Notes: generated by a model not told the origin, from the letters alone. Positions 41,326-53,512 are shown, numbered from the stretch's first letter. The stretch: DNA of 64,000 nt from Anodontia alba (GCA_964016985.1 OZ024826.1:3773552-3837551); one strand, 5' to 3'. Program-made: numbers and translations.

Positions 41326-42318
41326 TGGATTCGTTTAATTATCGAAGTAGTTTGTTTATTCTACTGATTGCTCGAATTCTGGCGAATAGAGAGAGGAACA
41401 TATTCTTTTCTGCACAGATACAACAAAAACGGAAAATAACTAGGAGCGTATGAAACGATAGTGTCTATCAATACCAGAAACCGTAGCAGTGGAGTGGTAT
41501 ATTGGTAATCAAGAACATCGACGCCAATCAGGAGTAGAAATTGTTTCTGAAATATTCTAATAGGATATTAAGCGCTGGCATTTAGAGGTATGCAATAGTG
41601 TTTCATGCATGCAGTTAGCTGTCATTATCTTATTTATGTGGAATGTCTATCTTTTTTTCTTACTCGTTCGAACGACGTTGTTACATGTGTGACATTGTGT
41701 GTTTGCTAGGTACGCAATATGCGAAAGGCAAGGGCTGCAATCAACTTGTGCATTTGCACAGTCTAACTGGGATCTGTTTTATTTTTCGAAATTATTCATT
41801 GAAATCGATAACACGGGCAGTAATCTCATCACTCATGGCCAATTGGTATGCAAAGAAATAAGTGACGCGAATATCCGGACATGAGTAGTGTGAGCTAAAA
41901 AGGTGGGTATTTCAGGTGGGTTGTCGACAATCTGGGGCTTTCTTCGTCTAGGAGGGCGTTATTTTAATAATCGGAGAATGCTATACTGCGCGGAATTTAA
42001 TTCCCTACAACCCAGCACCAACATTTATGTCAAAATATAGCTACGGTTCCTGGAATTTGTTTCATTCTTGCGACAATCGCTACGAATTTTGTGTCATTTT
42101 GGACGATTTACCCATTAAAATTAATGTTTCCAGCCATATCTGCATCTTGCGTAACGACTTGAATTGGAAAGACGCCAATAAAAATTATGTTATAATTTTA
42201 GCATTTTTCCGTTTTTGTTGGTTGCATTGATGATTTGCATTGTTATGATTGTAATACGTATGACAAATGACGGCGTCTGTCCAATTCAAATCGTTACGCA
42301 AGATGCAGATATGGCTGT
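41326..42318. other. Intergenic; homology to copy 2 stops inside
   Basis: No gene. Collinearity with copy 2 stops at about 41810. From there to about 42320 is sequence private to copy 1. The short plus-strand ORFs show no domain. Confidence 0.4.
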
Positions 42319-42465
42319 ATATATATACGATTCCGGCATTGTCTTGCGCAAAGTAAGAATTCTCTTTGCCCAGCGGTGTGAGAATTCCTACTTTGCTCAA
42401 GACGATTACGGCATTGTCCCTGCGCAAAATAGGAATCGGGACAAAGTGAGAATACCTATCATTGT
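42319..42465. repeat. Imperfect inverted repeat (copy 1)
   Basis: ATTCCGGCATTGTCTTGCGC with AAAGTAAGAATTCTC pairs with GAGAATTCCTACTTTGCTCA and ACGATTACGGCATTG. A third arm, CTGCGCAAAATAGGAATCG, follows. Counterpart 56770-56910. Confidence 0.6.
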
Positions 42466-42589
42466 ACATGCATTTGTAATTAGTTTTTTTATGGCAGTAA
42501 ATCATACTTTTGCAAAATTGTTTCGCATTTGAAAATATAATAAAATGATTAGATCAGATATTTCCTTTCGACGTACTTCCATTCTCCTG

Positions 42590-42622
<33 letters not shown>

Positions 42623-43004
42623 TTGTTGTTGTTAAAAACATATATATTAGAGTATCCAATGATTCCATATGTGGTCGACGATCTGTTCCGGGCAGTCCAC
42701 ACAAGGCCTGAAGGCACATTCACTCTCATCATGGTTTTAACTTGTTGAAACATCTCTTACTATAGTACATAAAGTAACCGGAATATTCCGAAATTACTCC
42801 TTATCCAATTTGAATTAGTCCGTTTAATTAAACATATTAGTTGAATGGCAACAGAGTATCCCCTGATTAAGCAAGGACGAATTCTGATCTAAGTCTGTAC
42901 CGTTTGCCTAGCCATGTCTCTCGGAATAGTTTTGCTTAATACCAATAACAGTGTTCTTACAATGATACAGGGACACAGCATTTCCTAAAAGATTTCATGT
43001 GCTT

Positions 43005-43170
43005 CTATCAAAGATTAGCCAGCGCATTAACACAGGCTGATCAGAATCTGTCCACCTGAAAACGCTTTGGATCCTTGGCTACCCACAAGATGCTCTGCAA
43101 AGACTCTGATCAGACTGCGCGTATGCGCAGGCTGATTTGAGTCTTTGTTGGGCGCACATGCAAGGAACTA
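43005..43170 (+). mobile_element. GCGCCCAGCGAAG-family element (copy 1)
   Basis: CACAGGCTGATCAGAATCTG, spacer TTTGGATCCTTGGCTACCCA, then GACTCTGATCAGACTGCGCG and GCAGGCTGATTTGAGTCTTT with GTTGGGCGCACATG. Counterpart 57465-57640. Confidence 0.55.
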
Positions 43171-43755
43171 CTGTGATCCGGCTCATTTCGAAATAACTGT
43201 CAAAATGATTTAGTAATTATTTCGTATATGACATTTACAGCGAAACAAATCCCGTAGACTATTCGGTGTATGTGTTAGAACTGTAAACGCGGTGGCCTCG
43301 TTACAACCTGATATATCAACACGCAAGAAGGTACTTTGCGTACACATAAAGCTTAGCTCAGTATTTTGCAGCCAGTTCGTTGATTACTGATCCCAGTCAG
43401 AATTAATGCATATAGAAAATATTGACACGCATAGGTAAGCCACAACAAGTTGATTATGGGAGGAAAAGTAAACAAAATCAGAAAAGTTGTCTACCTTGTA
43501 AATATGGCGATAGAACTACTACAAACGTAAATGTATCAATAACTGACTTTGCAAGAGTCTGAATTTGATTGCTTCTGCTTATTCCATTTTTTTTTTTTTT
43601 TTTTTTTTTTTTGGCAAAACGTGTGTAATGGAACAGCTATATATATAGCAGAATAGAAAAGCAATGTTCCTCTGTCATTTCTGACCCTGAGCAATTTGAT
43701 TTAAAGTCTAATGACTGCAGTGCTACTGATTTGCGTGTGACCTTTTATGATTGGT

Positions 43756-43862
43756 CCCAGTCAGCATTCTACGTAAATCTATATCGGGCCGTCATCGGCC
43801 CGTCAGGGTAGCTGACGGGCCGATGACGGCCCGATATAGATTTAAGTAGAATGCTAGCTGGG
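43756..43862. mobile_element. CCCAG-family palindrome (copy 1)
   Basis: 107 bp, both arms with GGGCCGTCATCGGCCCGTCA. Counterpart 58216-58322 differs by one substitution in the left arm. Confidence 0.8.
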
Positions 43863-43950
43863 GTTAGACCAATCTTAGCTCTGAAGTGTCTATTGCATTC
43901 TATACAAGAAAGCGCCGACCCAGATTCTTATGATGGTGGTGTGCACTGGC

Positions 43951-44205
43951 CATTACGAAGACACGCCTATTCAAATGTATTGAAAATTTTACAACCTAAA
44001 AAGGAAAATTTTCAGTTAAAAAATTCTGATATTTTTCATATTTCTGCTCAAAACATAGCTTGTGGGTACGCGTTAGAGCCGAGCACCCACAATCTATGAT
44101 TTTAGCAAAATAAGAAAAATAATTATTACCCCTGTAAACCCCAGTTTTACTATATAAAAGTGGGGTTTAAGGGGGTCAAATTTATATGGGCATGTTTTCG
44201 TGATG
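43951..44205 (+). mobile_element. CATTACG-family element, hairpin tip deleted (copy 1)
   Basis: Starts CATTACGAAGACACGCC, ends CATGTTTTCGTGATG. The tip is GTTAGAGCCGAGCACCC: the arms between GTTAGA and CACCC are lost. Counterpart 58411-58665 has the same lesion, so it predates the divergence of the copies. Confidence 0.8.
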
Positions 44206-44384
44206 CTCTAGATTTCCGCTGTTGGCACTTTCTCTCAGCTTGACAGATTCTCTCTGCTTCGTGATCGTCTGCTCCTTTTCTGATGAGGCAGAGCCACTTA
44301 ACTCAATTATATCTCAGTTATATCTAACAATTTCTACAATCCTGAACCATGAATATTGAGGCACGTCAGGAGAAATTAGTCGCA

Positions 44385-44535
44385 ACGCCTGAAAACGAAC
44401 CTTCGAACTTGTGCGTCCAGCGAAAATTCAGATCAGCCTTTGCATTCACACAGTCTGATCAGAATCTTCACTGTGCGCATTTTGGATAGCCAAGTATGCG
44501 CAATTTCTTGATGCGGACAACATATACTCGGATCA
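44385..44535 (+). mobile_element. GCGCCCAGCGAAG-family element (copy 1)
   Basis: CCTGAAAACGAACCTTCGAA, GTGCGTCCAGCGAAAATTCA, CACACAGTCTGATCAGAATC, then reverse-oriented CAATTTCTTGATGCGGAC. Counterpart 58845-58995. Confidence 0.5.
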
Positions 44536-44539
44536 TACA

Positions 44540-44768
44540 CATTACGAGAACATGCCTATTCAAATATATTGAAACTTTGACCTCCAAAAACTGAAAATTT
44601 ACAGATAAAAAATTCTGATATTTTTCATATTTCTGCTCGACGAGTAGCCACAATCTATGTTTTTAAGCAGAAATAAGAAAAATAATGTATACCCCTGTAA
44701 ACCCCAGTTTTACTGTATAAAAGTGGGGTTCAAGGGGGTCAAAATTATATAGGTATGTTTTCGTGATG
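44540..44768 (+). mobile_element. CATTACG-family element, hairpin deleted (copy 1)
   Basis: Starts CATTACGAGAACATGCC, ends TATGTTTTCGTGATG, 229 bp. Counterpart 59000-59279 (280 bp) retains the whole hairpin, so about 51 bp (from AAAACATAGATT to GCGGTTCTA) was removed here, with one extra G at the junction. Confidence 0.85.
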
Positions 44769-44987
44769 AGCAAAGGCTGCGATATACACCCGGATGCACA
44801 GGCCAATCATAGCCTTTTTTCGGCATATGCATATAAGACAGACAGATGACTTTCCCCGAAGACGTATTGACGAGTGACTTGTCTCGTCTGAAAGGTTTTA
44901 ACATAAGGATATCATTTTAGTACTTACAACTCAAGAAAGGATCATTGCAATTAAATTACAATAATATGCTCTCTAACATTATATGGA

Positions 44988-45224
44988 CTGCGCCATACGA
45001 AAATGTGTCTTGGGGCATATGCGGACAGCGAACGCCCAGATCAGCCTGCGCATCCGCGCAGTCTGATCAAGGCCTTCGCTGTCCGCAAAAAGAACCATTG
45101 GGTACTGTAGACTGAATGGAGAGCAAATGCCTGGATGAGACCTTGCGCATGTGCAGTATGGTGTGAATCCGCACATTTTGCGCATGCTCGAAGGCACATT
45201 TTCGCTTGACACGGAACATAAACT
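44988..45224 (+). mobile_element. GCGCCATGCG-family element (copy 1)
   Basis: GACTGCGCCATACGAAAATG, ATATGCGGACAGCGAACGCC, CAGATCAGCCTGCGCATCCG/CGCAGTCTGATCAAGG, ATGCCTGGATGAGACC, right end GCACATTTTCGCTTGACACG. Counterpart 59502-59740. Confidence 0.7.
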
Positions 45225-45602
45225 ATTAGGAGAATGATGAACAATGATCACTAGCCCTTTAAAAGGCTTGATACACTTGCTGCCACGTATATCCATCCAA
45301 GCTGTTAGCTTCTATTGGAACATGTTGATAGCTGCTCCTAACTTTGGCAGCATCTCCAATTGAGTTGTGACTGTAATTTGTACGAGTGTCAGAGTGCAAG
45401 TGTCATTGTTTATTTAATTGACTTTCGAAACAGTTCAGTGTGTTGCAAGAACCTTATCTTGAAAACCATTCCACAAATCAATAACTAGCCTAAATGAATA
45501 CTGTGTTTTGATGCACGCCTTTTTGAACAAATTTAGTGATTTCCCTCTTTTAGCGGATATTAAACCAGAGCAAAACATTTGTTGATATCAACTTTATCAG
45601 TT

Positions 45603-45841
45603 GAGCCAGCGCACGACGACAAAACCTACAATAAGACCTGTGTGACCAGCAAGGACTCAGGTCTGCCTGTACATCCACACAGTATGGCAAGAGTTACCAT
45701 ATATCCCTCTTTGGATAGCTTAAAGGCTGTAGAGGCACCTGCGGTCAGCGAAGACTCTGACCAGACTGCGCTGATGCCAGGCTGATCCGAGTCTGCGCTG
45801 ATCGCACAAGTCTAATTGTAGGTTTTGTCGTGTTCTGACTC
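45603..45841. mobile_element. GAGCCAGCGCA-family element (copy 1)
   Basis: Left end GAGCCAGCGCACGACGACAA, right end TTTTGTCGTGTTCTGACTC, two degraded GATCAG-type hairpins inside. Counterpart 60094-60330. Confidence 0.65.
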
Positions 45842-46097
45842 AATTCATGATTTCAGTCTTATCTCTTAAGTGGAGTTGATATTTTCTGGTCCTTTGGGAT
45901 CACTTAGCTCATTTGAATTTATTTGAAAATGGAATGTCCCTGGGCCATGATCTATAAATATAAAGCTTAACTGAGCCTTCTTCTTCTTCTTATAAATATT
46001 TTGCTTCAAAAGAAGTCCTTTCTTCAAAACTTATTTATAGACGAAGAGAGAACAATCCGAAGCAATTATATTAAATGCGTATGATAAAATATCAAAT

Positions 46098-46377
46098 CAT
46101 CACGAAAACACGCCTATATATTTTTGACCCCCTTAAACCCCACTTTTATGTAGTAAAACTGGGGTTTATAGGGGTATACATTATTTTTTTATATTTCTGC
46201 TCAAAACATAGATTGTGGGTACACGTTAGAACCGCCTCACTGAGGCGGTTCTAACGAGTACCCACAATCTATGTTTTGAGCAGAAATATGAAAAATATCA
46301 GAATTTTTTATCTGCAAATTTTCCTATTTTTGGTTGTAAAATTTTCAATATATTTGAATAAGCATGTTTTCGTAATG
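46098..46377 (-). mobile_element. CATTACG-family element present only in copy 1
   Basis: 280 bp from CATCACGAAAACACGCC to CATGTTTTCGTAATG, with a near-perfect hairpin (tip GCCTCACTGAGGC). Flanks are TATCAAAT and ATTGCTGTGGAG. Copy 2 reads TATCAAATATTGTTGTGGAG at 60591-60610, the two flanks joined with no base duplicated or lost apart from one C/T difference. Confidence 0.9.
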
Positions 46378-46474
46378 ATTGCTGTGGAGAAACACATCAA
46401 TACATATCGGATGAAACAGAATGAGAATTCTGATTATGTAGACAAGATGGTTTTTATTGTTCCATGTGGAGTTA

Positions 46475-46612
46475 TACCGTATTTATTCTAAGTATTCGGA
46501 CAAACAAGCCTGAACAAACAGTGTAGACCAGATCGGACGCCGCAGAACAGAGTCTGCTATGTCTGCCACTCATCCAGCACTTGTTGTACACATCAACAAT
46601 AAGTACAGTATG
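46475..46612 (-). mobile_element. TACCGTATTT-family element, one arm lost (copy 1)
   Basis: TACCGTATTTATTCTAAGTA, TTCGGACAAACAAGCCTGAA, GTGTAGACCAGATCGGACGC, then AGAGTCTGCTATGTCTGCCA. Copy 2 (60696-60845) keeps the hairpin CGGACGCCGCAGACCGCGGC with GTCCG, which is missing here. Confidence 0.6.
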
Positions 46613-48313
46613 GAGTGTTGAACTTTAGGACACGTATATTAAGAAGTTCAGGTGTCCGAAAAATGACCTCTGACAGTAGCAATGTAAATTTGCCTACAAA
46701 ATGATGGTAAATAAAGTTTCAGTAATTGTATACTTTTTATTGCAGTGAACCTCTAATGACCCATCATTATTGTTATGAAAACAACTTTTTCAAATGAAAT
46801 GTGTTTGAACCCTAAATTTGGGTAAAACTGTTTTTTGCTATTGAAATGCATGGAAAATGGAAAAGATTTTATAAAGTACTGTCATCATCCCCGCACCCTC
46901 CCCACCCCCCTCCCCACCCCACGTGCCTCAGCTAATCCTTTTGCAGGCATTTGTATATGCTTATTTTACACAACATATGTAAATGGCTACCTGAGGCAAG
47001 GGGTGGGGAACGATACCCTAGAGACAAAACCTCTATTTTCTTCACTCTCACTGTAGCAGTTTTAAGCATGGAAAGAAGTACAACTGTTTTAAATTAAATT
47101 ATCTGAATTGTTGTGTCCTGGCATATTCATGCTAGTAAACACTACAATTTAATCGGTCCATATATTAGGCCATCTGACTTCTGTTGCAGAAATGCAGCCT
47201 CCACTCAGTACCTTGCGGATTTAAAGTCTGAGTCAGTAATGTGTATTTGGGAGGCAACTGTATAACACAAGATACATGTACATATATCGCATATATAGCC
47301 AATGAAGTGGAACCTACAGGCAGATGTGAGATACACTATAGGGCTCCAGTTAAGTTGACAGATGTATTTTTATTTCTTATTCTATTGTGACAAAAATAAC
47401 CTTGGTTCTTAATTATCCATATTGTCTTGTAGATCTAATGAGATTCCAAAACTTATTAATTTGTATAAAAATGGTAAAAACGTACTGATATTTATTTATC
47501 TTCATAATAACAAACTTACCTGGAGCACCTGGTTACAAATGGGATCACTGAACAATAAATGCTGGCACTGCTACAGGGTATGTTAAATGTTTGGTACAAG
47601 TTTGTTTGTTTGTTTTTTTGTTGTTGTTGTTGTTTTTTTTTTTTTTTTTTTGTTTTGTTTTTTGTTGTTTTTTTTTGTTTTTTTCTGTGGAAAATGTACA
47701 TTTATACTGTCTATTGTAGTCAAATAATTGGTTATATACCCAAATATAAGTGTGTATCTCTATGAAAAACAAAATCCAAATCTGGATCAATTCAATTTTT
47801 CTAAAAATGTTACCCCTCCCTCCTATATAAATAAAATACAGCTTCGACATGATAAATATTTACAATTCGGCTATTCCTGTTTTTTTTTTAAAGAACACGT
47901 GTCTTCCTAAAAATACCAAATTTAATAGTATGGAGATATCATGGAAGCTGGGACAACCCGCTAAAAATAGGCAGGGTGCCTATGTTACCATCAGAGGTCC
48001 TTTAGGTTATATGCGGTACCTATGAGCCGCACCATGTTTCTCATCCATCCTGTCAGACCTATTTCTTATCCATCCTGTCAGATCTGTTTTTGAGTGCTTC
48101 TCAGTATTTATTTATACATTGTTTAAGGAGGGTGACATAGTAAGCTGGTAAAGCTAGTCTACCCTATGGCTCTCCATAATATCAGTTTTATTATCCAATA
48201 CTTCTCTAAGCGAACAGTAAAGGCCCTGATCAGACTGCGTTAATGCACGGTCTGATCGGAGCCATCGCTATTTGCATACTCCCAAGGGCAAAACTGACCA
48301 CAACGCGGCTGAT
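46613..48313. other. Intergenic, shared with copy 2 (60846-62573)
   Basis: No supported gene. The C-rich stretch at about 46889-46920 and the T-rich tract at about 47614-47682 account for the low-complexity ORFs. The last 100 bp hold GCCCTGATCAGACTGCGTTA, a remnant of the GATCAG-hairpin families. Confidence 0.4.
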
Positions 48314-48513
48314 NNNNNNNNNNNNNNNNNNNNNNNNNNNNNNNNNNNNNNNNNNNNNNNNNNNNNNNNNNNNNNNNNNNNNNNNNNNNNNNNNNNNNNN
48401 NNNNNNNNNNNNNNNNNNNNNNNNNNNNNNNNNNNNNNNNNNNNNNNNNNNNNNNNNNNNNNNNNNNNNNNNNNNNNNNNNNNNNNNNNNNNNNNNNNNN
48501 NNNNNNNNNNNNN
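48314..48513. other. Assembly gap, exactly 200 N
   Basis: A run of N of round length, normally a placeholder for an unsized join between contigs. The end of copy 1 and start of copy 2 of the duplicated segment coincide with its edges. Confidence 0.99.
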
Positions 48514-48639
48514 TGATGGTGACAAACAGTGTAGATCCTGACTGAATTCGCTATAACTGGTAAAAACTTAGACGGATGACTACCATGATATGGTTTCGAG
48601 CTATTTTTTAATACACTCTTTTTAGTTAGCATGAGCCGA

Positions 48640-49690
<1,051 letters not shown>

Positions 49691-49747
49691 CCTCTCGTTT
49701 TTTTTGTTTTTTTTTGTTTTTTTTTTTGTTTGTTTTTTTTGTTTGTT

Positions 49748-49781
<34 letters not shown>

Positions 49782-50564
49782 CAAACGACATCAAATATAA
49801 TATTCACAGCGCCAAAGAGTTCCAAAAAGTATAACACTAGTCATCAAAGCCTGACATACAGTTGTTTTGTAAGAAAACTGAAAAGCTAAATGTCATACCT
49901 TTGATAATAGAATTAAGCTGAGTATAATGTAAGGGCATCTCTTCATTTTTTTATATGACTACTAGAAAAGGCCTTCTCTGATTGGCTCAAACAAGTTTCT
50001 ACTAATAGGATTTTTGCTGAAATTAGCTGCTGCTTGTTAAAAATAACCGGGGTAAGGTCAAGGACCGATCAACTTCACTTTTGTCATTGCTGCCAGACGG
50101 CTAAAAATAGTCAAATAACAAATAGCCTGGGTTAGGTCGACCAGTCATCTTCACTTTTGTCACTGCTGCCAGACGGCTAAAAATAGTCATATTACAAAAC
50201 AATTGATGCATTCTGTTGAGATTAACATCATGATTTGTCAACCCTCGAAAGCGATGTTCAATTCGGCTCTGCCTCGGTGAACGTCACTTTCTGGGGCAGA
50301 CAAATCAACCTCAGTTAACCTCAATAGAAAATATCAAATGTATAATGCTCAGCTCTCGTCGGCCACAGTAACATTTTTTATTAATCGCAAATGTTTAATA
50401 TTCGATTTTTACCTGGAAATAAGATTTCTGTTTTACATAACTGTTGTTTTCTTGCATATTACAGTGTACTCTTATGCCACATATATAATTTATATTTTAG
50501 TTTTCTTTATGTTTTAACCTTAATCACTCTTTAGAAAAATTCAAAAGACGACCAATTAATAAAA

Positions 50565-50700
50565 ATGGGCTTTGGCATTTCTTGCAAATAGTCTCCTAAA
50601 GAGACAATCTGCATGAAAGTCAAAGCCTAATTTTTAGATTGAGTAAGAAAAATATTTCAAAATATCGTCTGCTGAGAAATTTACACAGCATGCTAAGCGT
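50565..50700 (+). mobile_element. TTTCATGC-family foldback element (copy 2)
   Basis: GGCATTTCTTGCAAATAGTC / GAGACAATCTGCATGAAAG and ATCGTCTGCTGAGAAATTTA; counterpart of 38310-38460. Confidence 0.55.
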
Positions 50701-50757
50701 TCAATAGAGGACAATAACTGGTATTCAGTAACAGTGGCGAAATCACATCTCAAAGCA

Positions 50758-50969
50758 ACGGGCCCCCGTAGCCTAGTGGATAAGAGAGTTGACTCTTGAT
50801 CCATTAGGTTTCTCACTGCTGTGGTTAGAGCCTGGCTCGGGTCATATGTGGGAAAGCCAAGTTCTGCTTACGGATGGTCAGGTGGTTTTCTCCGGTTTTC
50901 GCCCACCTTCGATGAACGATCGGCTCGATATAAGTGAAATATTCTTGAAAGGGCCGTAAAACCCAAATC

Positions 50970-51000
<31 letters not shown>

Positions 51001-51005
51001 AAAAA
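50758..51005 (+). mobile_element. tRNA-derived SINE, insertion private to copy 2
   Basis: Head GGGCCCCCGTAGCCTAGTGG (A-box-like) and GGTTAGAGCC (B-box-like), body CGGTTTTCGCCCACCTTCGA, 3' end GGGCCGTAAAACCCAAATC and an A run. Flanked by ACATCTCAAAGCA (50745-50757) and ACATCTGAAAGCA (51006-51018), a 13-bp target duplication with one mismatch. Copy 1 has the single uninterrupted site near 38511-38523. The A-run tail and target duplication show LINE-mediated insertion. Confidence 0.92.
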
Positions 51006-51320
51006 ACATCTGAAAGCAGGACAGTTGAATTTTTCCAGAACACATGTGTACGCACGGCCTGCTTGAGGCACATACATTTGAAGAACTTCGTCCCCATGTT
51101 TGCTAAAGGTGACCAGGCTGTCTCATTAGTATTTGAAACCTTTAAATATAGGCTGATATTAAATGGCAGAATTTGATCCGAGAGAGATCATTTAGTTTTC
51201 CTTTAATGTACATGTACTTTCCAATGAGAACGGAGGTGAAATATCTCCATACTAGAGTTATTTCCTTTGGGATGTATCTATTTTCCTTGAAGTGAATGCC
51301 CAATGAGCCATATAATGAGA

Positions 51321-51610
51321 TAAAGGATAGTTTGAATAGATAAAGGATCTTCTGAATCGATAAAGGATAGTCTGAATAGATAAAGGATCTTCTGAATCGA
51401 TAAAGGATAGTCTGAATAGATAAAGGATCTTCTGAATCGATATAGTCTGAATAGATAAAGGATCTTCTGAATCGATAAAGGGTAGTCTGAATAGATAAAG
51501 GATATTCTGAATAGATAAAGGATCTTCTGAATAGATAAAAGATATTCTGAATGGATAAAGGATATTCTGAATAGATAAAGGATCATCTGAATAGATAAAG
51601 GACCTTCTGT
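51321..51610. repeat. 20-bp minisatellite, about 15 units
   Basis: Unit TAAAGGATCTTCTGAATAGA with alternating variants (GATAGT / GATCTT, ..AATAGA / ..AATCGA) giving a 40-bp higher-order period in the first half; one 15-bp short unit at about 51441. Copy 1 has about two units (38825-38862). The long antisense ORFs with repeated LSIQ/YLFR are products of this repeat. Confidence 0.95.
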
Positions 51611-51667
51611 GATCTAGTTCAATCCACGCAGTCCCACCGTCTGACCATGACATTTACTGTGCGTTAG

Positions 51668-51920
51668 TACTGTATTTACCTTCACTAATGGGACACTTAC
51701 CTACTTCCCATATACTTGTCCTAAAATTTGAAAGGTCCATTCTACTACCTCTTGATGCGTCTGAAATATTGCTGTATGTAGGGTAAACAGTGTAGACCCA
51801 GATTAGACGCCACGTTCTAGTGTATACCCTGATCAGACGCCGCGTCCTGCGGTGTCTGACCTGGGTCTACACTGTTTGCAAAGGGTCTATATGTCCCCGA
51901 TACTAAGGGTTATTACGGTA
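51668..51920 (+). mobile_element. TACCGTATTT-family element (copy 2)
   Basis: TACTGTATTTACCTTCACTA to GGGTTATTACGGTA; the duplicated hairpin arm of copy 1 is shortened here. Confidence 0.6.
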
Positions 51921-52079
51921 TCCAGTGAATTGAAAGCGGATAACAAGGGTTTAGTTCAGAATGTGCCGGTGTGCTACTGACCTTCTCTATCGATGATATA
52001 TTTTCTTATGATGTGGCTGATGATGATTTGGTGTTTACGTCCCTTTAAACATTAATTAAATCATATCTCTGCAATTAAG

Positions 52080-52165
52080 AGCCATACAGTCATGAGCTGA
52101 CTCGAACCCAAGACTTTTTGATCTGAAGTCGGGTGCGCTAACTTCTCGGCCACCCGAATGCTTCA
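52080..52165 (-). mobile_element. tRNA-derived SINE head (copy 2)
   Basis: Counterpart of 39838-39957 lacking about 22 bp (the CTGCCTCCAGTGGGATTCGG side), which removes part of the B box. Confidence 0.4.
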
Positions 52166-52187
52166 TGCTGCAGCTTAAGGGGTCGGG

Positions 52188-52380
52188 ATACACTTTCAAG
52201 GGAGGCAGCACTGTCAATTTCCGTGCCACATCTGAAATGGTCCTCTTAAAGTAAACTATATTGGCTTCCTTAGAGCAAATTAGAGTAGATCCCATTTCAG
52301 AAGCTGCTTGGCCTATAGAAACGCCCACAGGCAATCAGAAATATTTTCTCCCTTCTAAAAACGGCTGCAAATCTATCCCG
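52188..52380 (+). mobile_element. GGGAGGCA-family element (copy 2)
   Basis: Counterpart of 39968-40165 with a short internal difference (CTCTTAAAGTAAAC against TCTAACAGGAAAC). Confidence 0.55.
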
Positions 52381-52434
52381 TAACCTTTACCATTCTATTG
52401 GCAAATTTAGCAGATGACATATCCATTACATTTT

Positions 52435-52600
52435 TTTCTATTTTTCCCCAGTGAAAAAGATTTGGCATTTAATGCAATTTGTCTTCTAAGGAGACAATTT
52501 GCATGAAATGCCAAATCCTATTTACTGGGGAAAATAAGAAAAGTATTTCAAAATGCCATGTGCTGATTTTTTTCCAAGCATGCTAAGCGTTAAATATATA
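52435..52600 (+). mobile_element. TTTCATGC-family foldback element (copy 2)
   Basis: GGCATTTAATGCAATTTGTC / GACAATTTGCATGAAATGCC, with TTTACTGGGGAAAATAAG. Counterpart of 40250-40410; its hairpin is better preserved. Confidence 0.6.
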
Positions 52601-52749
52601 AGCGAATGTTGAATGACAGTTTCAGTATGGTTCCGTGAATTGCCATAAGTTCATCTGCTACATATACCCTGGGGACATATTTTTGGTATCTATGTTGCTT
52701 CTAAAAATCAAATTCCAGACTCCGTAGTTTCACTCGCTATCATTCGAGA

Positions 52750-52945
52750 AACTGTGAGAAATGGTACCTTCGGACGAGCGCCCAGCGAAGGAAGACTCAG
52801 ATTTCCCAGCGTATCCGCATAGTCTGAGCAGTCTTCGTTGATCGCTATTGATCTAAAGTTTTCTCATGCAAATAGTAACAATTCTGTTTGAACTGCGCAG
52901 ATCAGCAGGTGCGCAGGTTGCTCTGAGTCTGCGCATACGTCCAAA
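52750..52945 (+). mobile_element. GCGCCCAGCGAAG-family element (copy 2)
   Basis: Counterpart of 40555-40760, nearly identical by eye. Confidence 0.5.
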
Positions 52946-53127
52946 TGCACATTATTGGATGTTGTGGTAAGACGTCAATAATTCGTATTCTACCTGAAGA
53001 CATTTTTTCCTGTTTTTGTTTCTTCTAAAAACAAACGTCAGATATCCAGATACAAATTTCCGATATCATTTGAACCGCAACGTGGGAAAATGTACCTTCT
53101 GACGTGTGCACCCAACTAAGCCTCAGA

Positions 53128-53342
53128 TTAACCATTGTCCTGCTGAATAAATTAAGGTGCCGCGCCATCTTCTAATTCTCAGCCAGTCAGATTAGGTGAT
53201 CCTAATTGTTCATACAAATTCAAATACTTTATGACAAACAGTGCAGATCCAGATCAGTTGGCTTCTTCAGAAGCCAACTGATCTGGATCTACGCTGTTTG
53301 CAAAGGCAGGATATATCCGAGTTCAGCAGGACAAGGGTTAAC
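53128..53342 (+). mobile_element. TTAACCCTTG-family foldback element (copy 2)
   Basis: Counterpart of 40939-41155, with the same perfect internal hairpin. Confidence 0.7.
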
Positions 53343-53374
53343 TTGCCATTCCGCGTAGTCAGTTGAGAGTCTTT

Positions 53375-53512
53375 CTTGTCCGCATGAAGAAACTTTGTAT
53401 CTTTGGCTACCCAAAATGCGCCCAGTGAAGATTCAGATCAGACTGCGCGAATGCGCAGGCTGATCTGAATCTTCGCTGGGCACACATGTCCGAAGGTACG
53501 TTTTCTGACGTT
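53375..53512 (+). mobile_element. GCGCCCAGCGAAG-family right half (copy 2)
   Basis: Counterpart of 41180-41325. Confidence 0.6.

Noticed and set aside
48240..48632. ORFs crossing the N run
   Set aside because: They contain undefined residues and are not real.
51258..51653. Minus-strand ORFs with repeated LSIQ/YLFR units
   Set aside because: Products of the 20-bp minisatellite, which stays open in two frames because 20 bp is not a multiple of three and no frame meets a stop; absent from the other copy.
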